Below are positions 1-13,949 of a DNA stretch of 64,000 nt, piece after piece. The stretch lies in NCBI GenBank assembly GCA_002794775.1, contig NBAY01000034.1, positions 372,001 through 436,000 of the forward strand, given 5' to 3'. The number at the start of each line of letters is the position of its first letter. Position 1 is the stretch's first letter. This DNA comes from Porodaedalea pini (lineage: Eukaryota; Basidiomycota; Agaricomycetes; Hymenochaetales; Hymenochaetaceae). The translations under genes and the position numbers were made by a program. The notes below the pieces were generated by a model. The model made no database searches, was not told the DNA's origin, and worked only from the letters and a program-made list of their open reading frames with translations.

Positions 1-2368
1 AGCTATCCAATGTACAGAACGCGACGAATTCTCGTATCAGGAGATGATCGCCCATCTACCACTTGCAAGCCATCCAAACCCGAAGAAGGTGCTTGTCATT
101 GGAGGCGGTGATGGAGGTGTTGTTCGTGAGGTTCTGAGGCACGAATCGGTCGAGAACGTTGTTCTTTGCGACATCGACGAGGTACGTTGCACCGAATCTG
201 GACGAGCTCTATTCTTAACTTTTGTGCAGGCAGTAGTCAGAGTATCAAAGCAATTCCTTCCTCACATGTCCTCCCTGCTCTCCGATCCACGTGTGACTGT
301 CTTCATCGGTGACGGATTCAAGTTCCTTGCGGACAACACTGCGACTTACGACGCGATAATCACCGACTCTTCTGACCCTGTTGGCCCCGCCGCGTCACTC
401 TTCCAAAAGCCGTACTTTCAGCTCATTTACGATGCACTTACTCCTGGCGGCCATGCTTGTTCGCAAGGCGAGTGTCTCTGGATCCACCTCCCGCTTATCC
501 GCGAACTGCGCGACACGACCTCGACGATTTTCCCCACCGTCGAGTATGCGTTCACGACCATCCCGACATATCCATGTGGTCAGATCGGCTTCACTATGGC
601 TGCGAAGCAGGCTGGTCGTGACCTCAAGACGCCGCTTCGTAAGGTGCCTGGCTGCAAGTACTATAACGCAGACGTGCACCGTGCGGCATTCGTGCTGCCC
701 GAGTTCGGACGTGTGATGCTCGAGGAAAGTAAGAACATTACTCCAGTGCTAACGAAAACCATCGGGAACGACAAGAAGATCCTTCTACTTGGTAGTGGTT
801 TCGTTGCTCGACCTGCAGCAGAGTACATTGTGCGCAACCGGGCCAATTCGCTCACGATTGCATGCCGTACACTCTCTTCTGCGCAAGCGCTCGCCGAGGG
901 GCTCCCAAACACGTCCGCGATTTCATTAGATGTCAACGACACTGCGGCGCTCGAGTCGGCCGTTGCGGCTTACGACCTCGTGATCTCGCTCATTCCGTAC
1001 ACTCACCATGCGACTGTGATCAAGGCAGCGATCAAGGGCAAGACGCATGTCGTGACGACATCGTACGTGTCGCCCGCAATCCGGGAGCTCGACGCGGAAG
1101 CGAAGGCAGCGGGCATCGTCGTCATGAACGAGATTGGTCTTGACCCAGGCATTGACCACCTCTACGCTGTCAAGACAATTTCGGAGGTTCATGCGAAGGG
1201 TGGAAAGATCAAGCAGTTCCTGTCATATTGTGGCGGTTTGCCTGCGCCTGCGGCGGCGGATAATCCTTTGGGATACAAGTTTTCATGGTCCTCACGTGGT
1301 GTACTCCTTGCGTTGCTCAATTCTGCATCGTATTACTCTGAGGGCAAGAAGAAGGACGTCCCCGGCTCGGATTTGATGGGAGAGGCGCAGCCGTACTACA
1401 TCTCCCCGGCGTACGGATTTGTCGCGTACCCAAACCGCGATTCCACTCCCTTCCGCGAGTCCTACAACATTCCTGAGGCAGAGACGATCATCCGTGGCAC
1501 GCTGCGCTACCAAGGATTCCCTGAGTTCATCCAGGTGCTTGTGAAGCTCGGATGGCTTGACGCGACTGAAAAGGAATGGCTCAGCGAGGGCTTTTCATGG
1601 GCGGAGGTCACACAAAAGGCAACTGGCGCTAACGATGCGTCCGAAGTGTACGTATGCTAGTTTTCGCTACCTGTCGAGTGAGAACAAAGGGCTCACTACT
1701 TTGGGTCATATTGCTTATAGTTCGTTAATCGCGCGCATCGATGCATTGTGCGAATTCCCATCTGCTACCGAGCGTATGCGCATTGTCTCTGGTTTGCGGT
1801 GGATCGGGCTCTTCTCGCAGGAGAAGGTGTCGCCACGTGCGGGTAACCTGCTCGACACGCTCTGCGCGCAGCTCGAGAAGCTCATGCAATACGCGCCGGG
1901 TGAGCGTGATTTTATCATGCTTCAACACAAGTTCGTTGTCGAGTGGGCGGATGGCAAGCAGGTTTGGCGTTCATTCACTTCTAATCCACCGTGAAGACAC
2001 ATCGATCTGATAATGTACTCCTTGGACCAGGATACTCTCACTTCTACGCTGGAGCTGTACGGCGAGCCGACAGGTTCAGGCTATTCCGCGATGGCCCGCA
2101 CGGTGGGCGTGCCATGCGGCATCGCCACGCAGCTCGTGCTCGACGGTGTTCTCAACAAAACGGGTATACAAGCGCCCTATACAATGGATGTCGTTAAACC
2201 TATCATGGAGATTCTTGAGAGCGAGGGCCTCGGAATGGTTGAGAAAGTGTTGTAAGGCAGGAAGGTGATTATTCAACCTCGTCCTGTTGGTTGGAACATG
2301 ATATAGTTTTTGTATTGATATTATGAGTGGCATAGTTAAAGATAGAAGTACTGTTTTGTTGTCTCTGG
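1..2368 (+). repeat. Left arm of a large inverted duplication (SPE3-LYS9 copy 1)
   Basis: This stretch matches the reverse complement of about 23085-25435. Similarity covers the whole visible gene and continues about 110 bp past the stop codon, ending near a shared stretch reading roughly taaagatagaa-(gap)-ctgtc. The left end is cut by the window start, so the arm may be longer. Intron 1 differs at one of 48 bases between arms, while introns 2 and 3 cannot be aligned. Confidence 0.9.
2..2255 (+). CDS. SPE3-LYS9: Spermidine synthase-saccharopine reductase fusion, copy 1 (5' end outside window)
   Basis: Bifunctional fusion. The N-terminal part is spermidine synthase (aminopropyl transfer from decarboxylated SAM to putrescine). 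The C-terminal part is saccharopine reductase (Lys9 type, alpha-aminoadipate lysine pathway). Such chimeras are known in basidiomycetes. The window opens inside the spermidine synthase domain ([16 protein letters not shown], then GGGDGG for SAM binding and TDSSDP). The Rossmann start of the reductase is [10 protein letters not shown], followed by [11 protein letters not shown]. Exons: 2-181, 230-1647, 1679-1960/1961 and 2031-2255, with introns of 48, 31 and 69 nt. The 31-nt intron is unusually short, but the second copy is interrupted at the same place. Ends VEKVL-stop like copy 2. Substitutions are concentrated downstream of about 1210. The reading frame is open once spliced, so this is not obviously dead. 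Confidence 0.93.
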
Positions 2369-2502
2369 TGATTGGGTTTCTGACTACAGCGCCGGCGAAC
2401 TTCGAAGCATGACTGACTCATGGACCCACAAATGACACACCTGTCAAAGAGCGTCGCTCTTCTTCTTCCCTTCTGTCATCTCTACTGTCGAGCGAGTTGG
2501 TT

Positions 2503-3132
2503 ATGGACAGCGCGGAGTTCCACGCAACAGTGAGCGGGACGTCGGAGACGATGAGCGGGCTCTTACCATATTCGGTCTGATGAACAGGTCTACAGTGTTG
2601 TCCGTCTAGTACCTTTTGGCAAAGCCACGAGCTACGGGTACGTGACTCGGAAGGCTCTCCTCTGTTCGTATGTAGGGCTGATGCTAGGCCATTTTGGACG
2701 CAATACAGACATGTTGCAAAGCTTATTGGGCTTCCGCGCCATGCACGGCACGTTGGCCAAGGTGCGTTTAGCATAGCAGCTACACTGCCCGTTTAACAAA
2801 CTCACAGCTCTACTTCTACAGCACTGAAATTTCTCGACGTCGGCACAGACGTGCCGTGGCAGCGTGTAGTGTCATCGTCGGGCAAGATTTCTTCTCGAGG
2901 GCCCGGGACGACCGGTGCCCAGAGGCAGCGAGAGGCACTCGAGCAGGAAGGCATCGACGTACGCGTCACGCGCGACGGCGAGTTTGCAGTCAATTGGGCC
3001 GAATGTGGTTGGTTTCCAGAGCACGTTGATTTCGGCGCTAATAACGAGGGTGCTGTACTCCGGACGGAAGAGGCTAGGGACGGCGATGCAGAGGACCTGA
3101 ATGAGGCCCAAAATGACGGACAGCAGCAATAA
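2503..3132 (+). CDS. Alkyltransferase-like DNA repair protein (ATL family)
   Basis: 146-residue homologue of O6-alkylguanine-DNA alkyltransferase of the ATL type (compare S. pombe Atl1). These proteins bind O6-alkylguanine lesions without removing the alkyl group and flag them for nucleotide excision repair. Exons: 2503-2529, 2588-2637, 2709-2761 and 2822-3132. Visible family features are VVRLVPFGKATSYGHVAKLIG (helix-turn-helix part), ARHVGQAL (arginine finger region) and PWQRVVSSSGKIS. The alkyl-acceptor cysteine of PCHRV is Trp56 here, which defines the ATL class. Then comes QRQREALEQEGI and a 30-residue acidic/Gln tail not seen in the short yeast protein. The first exon has only nine codons; it is the only upstream ATG that splices in frame. 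It is 247 bp downstream of SPE3-LYS9 on the same strand. Confidence 0.9.
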
Positions 3133-3738
3133 TGATTGGTTCGCTTCTTCTGAGGCTTTATTCTGCTCCTATTTGAGCCAAAACATCTTCAAGAGGAGAA
3201 ATCGGGAACTCCCTCTTCAGTTGGAACACATCCTCTCCGTATCTCTGATATCTGCCAGTGCTGCTTACAATGGCTACCCTGGATGCCGTACCCTTCATTT
3301 CGCTTCGAGTTGTTCCCTTATGACAGACCAGGAACTCCATCGCAGATCCATCTCATCTGGTCTCCTGTTCCCGTTGTGCTTTCCTCACATCTCTTTGTGT
3401 GCCATTGTTCTTGGACCGCAATCGCGTCGCGCGCGACGCGTAGACCCTAACCCGAATCGGAAAGTGATACTTTGTACTGGCCACGACGCCCAGGCCTCAC
3501 GGCGACCTGCAACTACGCATAATGACGGGCCCTTCTTCCAATGGTCATATTAATCGGCCTGTCCGCTAAGTTTGGCGAAGCTGGGCTTGCGCGGAGGGTT
3601 GCCGTCGAAATCACGGTATATATATCTCAGCACCGTCTCTCTTGTTCTGTCTATTCACGGATACTACTTCGTGCCCCCCCCCCCCCCTAACTTCTCATCG
3701 GCCTCTTATTATTCTCCCTCGTCATCATCACCATTGTC
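3133..3738 (+). other. Intergenic region with poly-C tract and TATA-like stretch
   Basis: No gene is supported here. The region holds a TATA-like run (tatatatat near 3617) and a run of about 13-14 C near 3676, upstream of the HMG-box gene. It probably contains that gene's promoter and 5' leader. Apparent ORFs at 3101-3553 lack any protein signature. Confidence 0.5.
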
Positions 3739-4907
3739 ATGCCTTTGCTACGTGCTATTGATTTAAGGCCTCATCAAGACTACCGCGGTAAGCCAGCTGC
3801 AATCTAAACTCACTAATCGATACTAATCTCGCCATATCGTCAACAGGACGTACACCTTCCGAGTTCGGAAGTTCCAGCCAGGACGCACGACCAAATGTCC
3901 CCTGCAAATCCTTGAAGTCTCACGCGCGGAAGCGCGAGGACGGACACATTCCTCGGCCGCGCAATGCGTTCATCATCTTCCGGACTGACTTTGTGAAAAA
4001 CGGTCGCATCCCAGCGTCGATCGAGGCGCACAGCCAGAATCTCTCGCGCATTGCAGGGAGCGTATGGAAAGGGATGTCCCCGGAGGAGAAGCGGCCGTGG
4101 TTCGCCCGCGCAGACGAAGAGAAGGCCAGGCATGCGGAGAGGCATCCCGAGTACCAGTATCATCCGACGGATCCCTATTCACTGAGAAATCGTCGGCGTG
4201 TCAAGAAAGGTAGGGGTGAGGATGAAACGGGTGCGGCTAGTCGGAGGTGTGCGGAGGTGGCGAGTTTGCTGAAGGAGGGCGCGTCGGTTGAGGCGCTCGA
4301 GCGTGCGATCACTGAGCTGGATAAGCGCACTCCGATGGTGGTGGACGAGTTCCCGGCTGTTAATCCGTGTCTCGACGGGAGCATATCATCGGAGAGGTCG
4401 ACGATCTCTAATCCCCTCGACCAGCAACCTATCGACGTGCCAGGCATCGCATCTCTTCTCTCACTCCCCCCTCCGCTCTCAAGGTCCTCTCGAGAGTCCA
4501 CACCTGCGACCTTATCTTCGTCTTCTTCGTCCTCTTATTCACCTTCCACCGATGTCCACACACTCCCCCTGCCCTCCATGCCACCGGCACTCTTCTCCGT
4601 CATTCCATCAAAGGTCTCCCGCTTTGGTGTAGCTCCGACCTTTCCCGGCGCCCTCCACGTCCCAGACAAGCCGCTCTTCGGTACCTCTGCATTCCAGAAT
4701 GTGCTACCGTCGAAGGTCCGTTCGTACGGTGCGCCATCGGCATTCCAGATTCCCCCAACGTTCCCTTCCTCTTCGATGCTTCCCAGACAAAGCGAAAGTG
4801 GGAACGGGGAGAGCTGGGCGCTGCGTGGTCCTTTGCAACCGAGCTTTGCTACCAGGCGCATGCGCGGCTCTGATTCGGAGGAAAACTCGGACTATGAGTC
4901 TGACTGA
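3739..4907 (+). CDS. HMG-box transcription factor
   Basis: 369-residue protein in two exons (3739-3787 and 3847-4907; 59-nt intron). The HMG box lies at about residues 50-120: it begins HIPRPRNAFIIFRTDF and continues with SRIAGSVWKGMSPEEKRPWF and an ERHPEYQYHP end, the pattern of MATA_HMG-box proteins (fungal mating-type, Ste11-like and Rox1-like regulators). A basic stretch (RNRRRVKKGR) follows and could act as a nuclear localisation signal. The rest is Ser/Pro-rich and low complexity, ending in an acidic SDSEENSDYESD tail. It should bind the DNA minor groove in the nucleus. The exact subfamily and target genes cannot be told, and there is no second mating-type gene nearby to suggest a MAT locus. 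Confidence 0.9.
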
Positions 4908-5406
4908 CACTTTTCTTCTAACTCTTGGTGGCAGGCTGTACGGCGATTAGGCGGTGTTCATGACGGACTTCGGATCTCTATTTTTTCTTTTTTTTCCTGC
5001 ATACATTTTGATTTTCACGCAATTGATACCTTGACATGCAACCCTCATATTTTCCCTCAATATAGTTTGTACATATATACCTACATTGATTTGCCTCACT
5101 CTACAGCCCTTGAGAACAGATTTCTCGCAGAATTTCTACCGTGTAAATCTTCCGCACTCATTGATCATTGATAAACTCAAAACTCTGTATCCCACAAATA
5201 ATGTAATCGAATGTCACACTGTGTCACACATGCATTGGGGCGCTCAGCGCTGTTCAGAACGACATCACCGTACACGACGAGCTGCCTTCCACGGCGCGTT
5301 CTTGACGACGACGGCGGCCCTCCCGACGTTGTTTGCCGCCACGAATTCGACTTGCTGTCTAGATCCTTGACGCCGTCTCTCCGATCCTCCCGCTCATTCC
5401 CACGAC
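4908..5406 (+). other. Intergenic, presumed 5' region of the Kin1-like kinase gene
   Basis: There is no gene here. The first 170 bp are T-rich and probably form the HMG-gene 3' UTR. The rest, with alternating pyrimidine-rich tracts, leads into the kinase start at 5407. Confidence 0.4.
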
Positions 5407-8400
5407 ATGCCCGTTCTTGCAGAGCGACCGCCGTCCTCCCATGCACCACCTACACCGCGCCAGCCATCTCTAAACGGTGCACGCCCGCGCCCACTATCTA
5501 TGCCCATGTCGCCCCAGCAATACGTGTCCGCGGGAGGCGGCGGTGGCGGTGGCGACACGAAAACGCCGACAGATGCTGCGACGAATGCAGCAGCAATCAT
5601 TCCGAGCGCGAGCAATCGTTCGCAGAAACCCCGCAGCTCGAACCGCGTGCTCGGCGACTACACACTGGGGAAAACGCTCGGCGCGGGGAGTATGGGCAAG
5701 GTGAAACTTGCGTACCATAATATCACGGGCGAGAAGGTACGCTGCGCTCCTTGCGTGTCCGGGCTCTGAACTGAGCGCGCGCATTTTTGGCTTACACTCA
5801 TATATGTGCAGCTCGCGATCAAAATTCTCCCCCGTTCGACCGCAGCGGGCGCGAATGCGAACGGAGCGCCGCAGACGCCGGAGGCGGCGGCGAAGCAGGC
5901 GACGAAGGATGCGTCAAAAGAGATCCGTACGATTCGTGAGGCGGCGCTGTCAATGCTACTCCATCACCCGTACATCTGTGGCATGCGGGAGCTCATTACG
6001 CACACCAATCACTACTACATGGTCTTTGAGTACGTCAACGGTGGACAGATGCTGGATTATATCATCAGCCACGGCCGCCTGCGTGAGCGCGTCGCCCGCA
6101 AATTCTCTCGCCAGATCGGCAGTGCGCTGGAATACTGTCATCGGAATAATGTCGTCCACCGCGACCTTAAGATTGAAAATATACTTATCTCACAGACGGG
6201 CAACATCAAGATCATCGACTTTGGCCTCTCCAATCTTTATAATCCCTCCTCACATCTATCCACGTTCTGCGGTTCGCTGTACTTCGCAGCGCCGGAACTT
6301 TTAAACGCGAAGGTCTACACCGGACCGGAGGTGGATGTATGGAGCTTCGGGGTCGTCCTCTACGTGCTCGTGTGTGGGAAGGTGCCTTTTGACGATCAGA
6401 GCATGCCCGCGCTTCATGCCAAAATCAAACGCGGTCTTGTGGAATATCCGGACTGGTTAAGTGCAGGTGCGGTCTATTTTAACTATGTATCCATGCTACC
6501 GCAACTAACGTCAAACCGATGGGCAGAGTGTAAGCACCTGCTGACACGAATGCTTGTCGTAAATCCCGCCGCTAGAGCATCGCTTTCGGAGGTCCTGTCC
6601 CACCCCTGGATGATTCGTGGCAGTGGATCCCCACCGGACGCGCATATGCTCCATCGGGAGCCATTACGGGCGGATGATCTCGACAGGCAAGTTATCAAAG
6701 GCATGACCGGATTTGAGTTTGGTTCGGAGGAAGACATCGAGAAGAAGCTCATTGAGGTGCTTGAGAGTGACGCATATGCGCGCGCCGTCCAAAACTGGGA
6801 GCGAAGACGGCAGGGCCGTAATGGACATGGTGGTGTCTCGAATGCGTCGCTTGCGTCGTATGACAGCGGTCTATCTAACGATGCACCGACCACGCCATCG
6901 AAGCAAAAGAGCCGACGATTCTCTGGATTCGACTTCTACCGACGAAAACTATTCTCTCCTAGTTCATCACCACCCGACACGCCGATGCACCGTTCCCCAC
7001 CCACTTCATCCTCCCATCTCTCACACTCCTCCCTCACGGATCTGCAACGAGAGCCTCCAGATCCGACGGGCGGCTTCCACCCACTTATCTCGATGTACTT
7101 CCTCGCACGCGAGAAGCTTGAACGCGAGCGTGTATACGGTCCAGGTCACTTTGCAAGCTCGCAGATGTCGCTTCTGGGGCGTGAGGAGGGCTCGACAGCG
7201 CCGCCTAGTGCGATGAAGCATCTTACTTCTCTTACTTCGGCTGTCAAGGTGAACGGTAAGCAGCAGCCACAACAACAGCCTGTTGACGCTGCTCCTTCGG
7301 GGGCCAAAGCGGACTACAACATGGCACTCCCGCGTCTGCCTGCACCTGCGAGCACGCACTATTCTGGCATGTCTTATGATGTCCCGCAGGCTATGCCATC
7401 GCCAACTTCGCCAAGCTTCGCGCCCCAACCGCGAGCGCGTGATGTTGGTGCGCTGGCTGTACCTAAGCGGGGTACAACTGTTGAAGGCGATGGTACGACC
7501 GCGCAGGCTCCGGCCAGTGCACCCTCAACACCTGCAAAGACTGCTCTTCCTCGTACACCGCCTGCGTCGACGCACCGGAGAAGCCACAGCCTCAGCCAGC
7601 GTCCATCGACAGGGAGTATGTTCAGAAGCTGGGGTGGTGTGCTCGGGGGACATCACGAACGCGAACAGCCTGCCACGGCAGGACCGGAGATGTCTACCTT
7701 TGCAGAGAAGATGGAGATGGAGAAGCGAGAGAATGAGGCGGTGGCGGCAATCCAGAGCGAGGACCACCAGCAGCAGCAGCCATCAGCACAGGAGGCAGAG
7801 CCATCTTTTGGCGCCGGCGGCGGACATGCACCTCCAAGTGCGCCAGGTTCAACACTTGCGCGCAAGTTCGGCACTCTGCTGGGAGGTGTGCGTGGCGACG
7901 ATTCGCGGCGTAACAAGCGCACAAGTATTCTTGGCGGGCTTTCTCCGCGTCCATCTCGTGACGATGCTGAACGAGAAAAAACAAGCCGTGAGGAGCCTCA
8001 AGTTGGTGAGAAGGAGAACGCCGGCATGTCTCACAGCGCGAGTCAGCCGATCGGTACCGTGCATCGACGTGCTCAGACGATTCTTGACCCCGCCGGACGG
8101 GCAGCGCGTCATGAGCGGCGGAGTAGCACGGGTGCTGCGCTGTTTGCATCCGCAGGAGGCACGATCGGGCGACATCGCCGGCCGTCAACTAGTGTTGGCA
8201 CGCCGTCAACGCCTGGTAGAGGCGATCGCATCTTTGAGCGCACGGAGGAGGAAGAGGAGCGCGATCAGGAAGATGCGGATGCCACGCAGCGAGATCAGGG
8301 GATGAAGAGCGACGATGAGCAAGATCGGGGCGCGGACAAAGAGTTCAAGCCAGTCTTTTTGAAAGGTCTCTTCAGGTTTGTGGAAGATGTTATTTCATAA

Positions 8401-9258
8401 AGCGTTAAATCTAACTTAATTCCCCTCCAATCAGTGTCTCGACCACGTCGTCAAAGCCGCCTTCTGCGATCAAAGCTGATATCCGACGTGTCCTGGATCG
8501 AATGCAGGTGCAATACCGAGAGACGAAGGTTGGCTTTGAATGCATTCATGCGCCCTCTATCGACCTCTCGACCATACAAAGTGGCCAGCTTAGTAACTCG
8601 CGACGATCGCACCAGTTTGGCTTGTCCGTGCATGATGGCGGCGGAGTGCGTCGCTCACTCACGAAGAAGGCATCCAAGCTTTCGTTTGGCCTCAAGGGCA
8701 AGGAGAAGGAAAAGGACGCTATGCAGGACCAAAAACCGGACAATGCGACGGTGAATTCCGCCATGACAGGGCTGTCGAAGAGCACTAGCTCCTCGTTATA
8801 CAACGTTTCTTCAAACGCACACACGATAAAAGGGGATGCGGGGTCTACTAACGGAGTCGATGCTGCACAGAACGCGGTGTCCGAGAATACGAATCCTTCC
8901 GAAACGCCCTCAAAAACAAAGCACTTGCCGCCGATACCACGTGATTTTGCGCCGCAGCCGCAGCGGGCCACATCTCCCGTGCCACCTCCTAGTGCCTTCC
9001 CGTCAAGCTCGTTCCCGACTGGCGAAGTCGACCGGTACGTATTTGATGCGATGGGCGCAAGCAGGCTGAGCGTTCGCTTTGAGATCAATATCGTAAAGGT
9101 GAATGGGCACGATATCGCGATAAAATGTAACGACGCTGACTATTATTCCCTAGGTACCCTGGTTACCTCTTCATGGAATCCAATTCCGCCGGGTGGGCGG
9201 TGATGGCTGGCAGTATCAGATGCTTGCTCGGCGCGTCCTCACCGAACTGAAGTTGTAG
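5407..9258 (+). CDS. KIN1: Kin1/Kin2-type (MARK/PAR-1 family) Ser/Thr protein kinase
   Basis: 1200-residue kinase in five exons: 5407-5736, 5812-6466, 6527-8375, 8435-9098 and 9154-9258. The kinase domain starts near residue 83 ([18 protein letters not shown]). It has the AIK lysine, [10 protein letters not shown] near residue 226, DFGLS, and the activation-loop segment [15 protein letters not shown]. The long middle is Ser/Pro-rich, as in fungal Kin1. Near the C terminus come [11 protein letters not shown] and then a KA1 domain ([38 protein letters not shown]) split by the last intron. Kin1 kinases act at the plasma membrane in polarity, exocytosis and cytokinesis, and KA1 binds acidic lipids. 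A long ORF read through introns ends at 8400, but KA1 is only reached by splicing, which supports this model. Confidence 0.95.
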
Positions 9259-10003
9259 TCTATGACACGCTATTACGGATCAAGAAACACTCTCTGCATT
9301 CCTCGTTATTCTGACACGACCCATTCGTCCATCGATAAGACCCACCAAATCGGCATCCTGCTTTCTCGCAATTCACGACTCATTTCGCTGCTGGTCTTCT
9401 TTCCTCTCTCCACTCTCCTCTCTTATACTCTTCTTTACGTCTCTCATCGTCCGCTTAATTATGCTGCTTATCGTTGTTTTCTATGGTCCGGCCTCTTCGT
9501 TCTCGCTAATTCGGTTTTCTCTTATCCTCTTCTTATTTCCTTCTCGCAAACTCGAACTCTCGACGCTCCTTAATCACTGCTATACCCAGCCTGGGTGCTG
9601 TAGATGATGCCAATATTCTATTATTCTCAGTCCTTCACATTCTTTTCTTTTCTTCTTTTCCTCTCTCTCGTCCTCTCTCATTAGGCGCAATGATATATCT
9701 CTATCTGTACTTGCAAAGACGTTATTCGTGATTTAACGATCAAGTCCGTCGGACAGGCTTGACTGTTAGAATTCATGTTCATTGCGAGACTCACCTAGCT
9801 TTTGTGAACTGGTCGCGAGCTTTTAGAGGATCACAGATATTGTATGTTAACATCGGTCAACAATGCTACAGTTTGAAGTGGTTAAGTACGGATACAATAT
9901 GTCTCATTGTCTCTCAACGCGGTCGCGACGCGCGTCGTGTTGTCCCGATTTGGCATTCTTGAGCGCTTATTTCCATGTTCGTTTTGAACCAGTACAGTGT
10001 TTA
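9259..10003. other. Intergenic, pyrimidine-rich
   Basis: After the KIN1 stop there are about 420 bp of strongly C/T-rich sequence, then AT-richer DNA up to the inverted-repeat element at 10004. Nothing codes convincingly. It probably includes the KIN1 3' UTR. Confidence 0.4.
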
Positions 10004-12475
<2,472 letters not shown>

Positions 12476-13796
12476 CAATGACTGTATGTTCTCTGCTTAG
12501 TTCGCCTGCTTATGAAACAGAGCGGAACCCAGAAAGGAATCGAAACAATTTTTTAAAAAGCACTATCGGTTATTTTCTCCAAATTAAAAGCGACCTGTTT
12601 TCGACGTTGTATCTGGCCAACCTGAAGCAGCTGCGAATCGAGATGAAGTCTGAGATTCTTACGGACTTCAGACTGCTACTTGGTCCAGCCTTTGACGCTC
12701 TGAGCCTCAGATAATGCTCGTGGTTTGTGCGCCAGTGCGACGTTGTCTTGCTTAAAACCGCTACGGTATGAAGTTCAACAAGCAGTGCGTCCCTTCTCCA
12801 TTTGTTATGCTGTTCGTTTCTAGTTCATCGCTGGCCAAGCTGGCGTAACTTGAGACGCATTCTCAATTCTGTCTCGCGGTTGCAAACGTTTCCATGCTGT
12901 ATCCACTCCGGCACGGGCTCATCATCCATCATCTCTGCTGTTACCAAGTGCACGGTCGTTGCTTGATGACGTTGATGGATGGTTTCGGTTGACGGCATGA
13001 GCTCATCTTCGTTCGTAATGCATCTTGAGAATAGAAGGCAAGTGCTTCTTTACCTCCGTAGAGCATATATATTGTTAATCTTACAGCTGGCAACAACTCC
13101 TTCCTATCTTCTTCAGCCCGTTATTTTTGATTGATACCTATTGTCTACAGCCCTTTCGCAGTTGAATTTACCAGTCCACATCGCATGTCTACGGACCTCT
13201 TTTGACCGGAGCCTTAGCCGAGACTACGATCATCGGTTTTGTGGTGCTCACCAGAAAGCAGGCCAAATACTCATTGACTGGATGATCACCGAAACAAGGC
13301 CCTTTGCGGCCTCCTCGGGACACAACCCGGCAAGTTACCATTGCCATGGACCAGGATACGCAGCAATCATCATCATATTTTGTTACTATCTAGTATCTTG
13401 GCTAACCTATCCTTAGACGGCGCTTCGAAATTGTGCCTCATCTGTGCTCAGCAGTTGGGCAGTGTGCACCATTCCGACCTCGCCGATGTGTCATGAGTCG
13501 GCCGACCCTGCATACCCTTGAAATTCCAGCTGCTTGTTTTTGATGCGCTGCAACGAATTTCCCTCGCTTCTTACCGCATGCTCACATCCGACTATTTCAG
13601 CACATGTCATTTTCGATGCTCAGCGGAGACCAATTTAGTTGAGGGATCTGTGAGATGAGGTCTTTGCTGGCCGACGTTCATCATCCGGGGTGAAGATCTC
13701 ATGATGGTTTCTTCGAGTGTTTGAGACGAGATGAATATACCTTGTGCTCCTTCGCTGTGTTGGCAACCGAGGGTAGACAGCAGACGCCAGACCGAG
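12476..13796. other. Intergenic, no gene seen
   Basis: 1.3 kb with only short ORFs lacking recognisable motifs. The last part is the presumed promoter of the secreted CBM19-like gene. Confidence 0.4.
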
Positions 13797-13804
13797 TATA
13801 AAAG
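13797..13804 (+). promoter_or_regulatory. TATA box candidate for the secreted CBM19-like gene
   Basis: TATAAAAG lies about 146 bp upstream of the ATG at 13950. It is followed by the pyrimidine-rich leader (ctctcttctag...) typical of strongly expressed secreted fungal genes. Assigned from consensus and spacing only. Confidence 0.45.
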
Positions 13805-13949
13805 GTATGTTGATATTGCTCTTCGAAAATAAGCTTGTTCACTCATTCACTTCGTACATTCTTCACTTTATTCTCAGAGCCTGGTGCTCCTTGTTTTCGC
13901 TCTCTTCTAGTCACACATTTCGATTGCTCGTCTCAATTCTCTTTACGCC

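Noticed and set aside
3739..4907. HMG-box gene as part of a mating-type locus
   Set aside because: No homeodomain pair, pheromone receptor or pheromone precursor was recognised near it.
7283..8305. 340-codon ORF overlapping KIN1
   Set aside because: It is the alternative frame of the Ser/Pro-rich middle of the kinase. The kinase frame is fixed by the N-terminal catalytic domain and the spliced KA1 domain.
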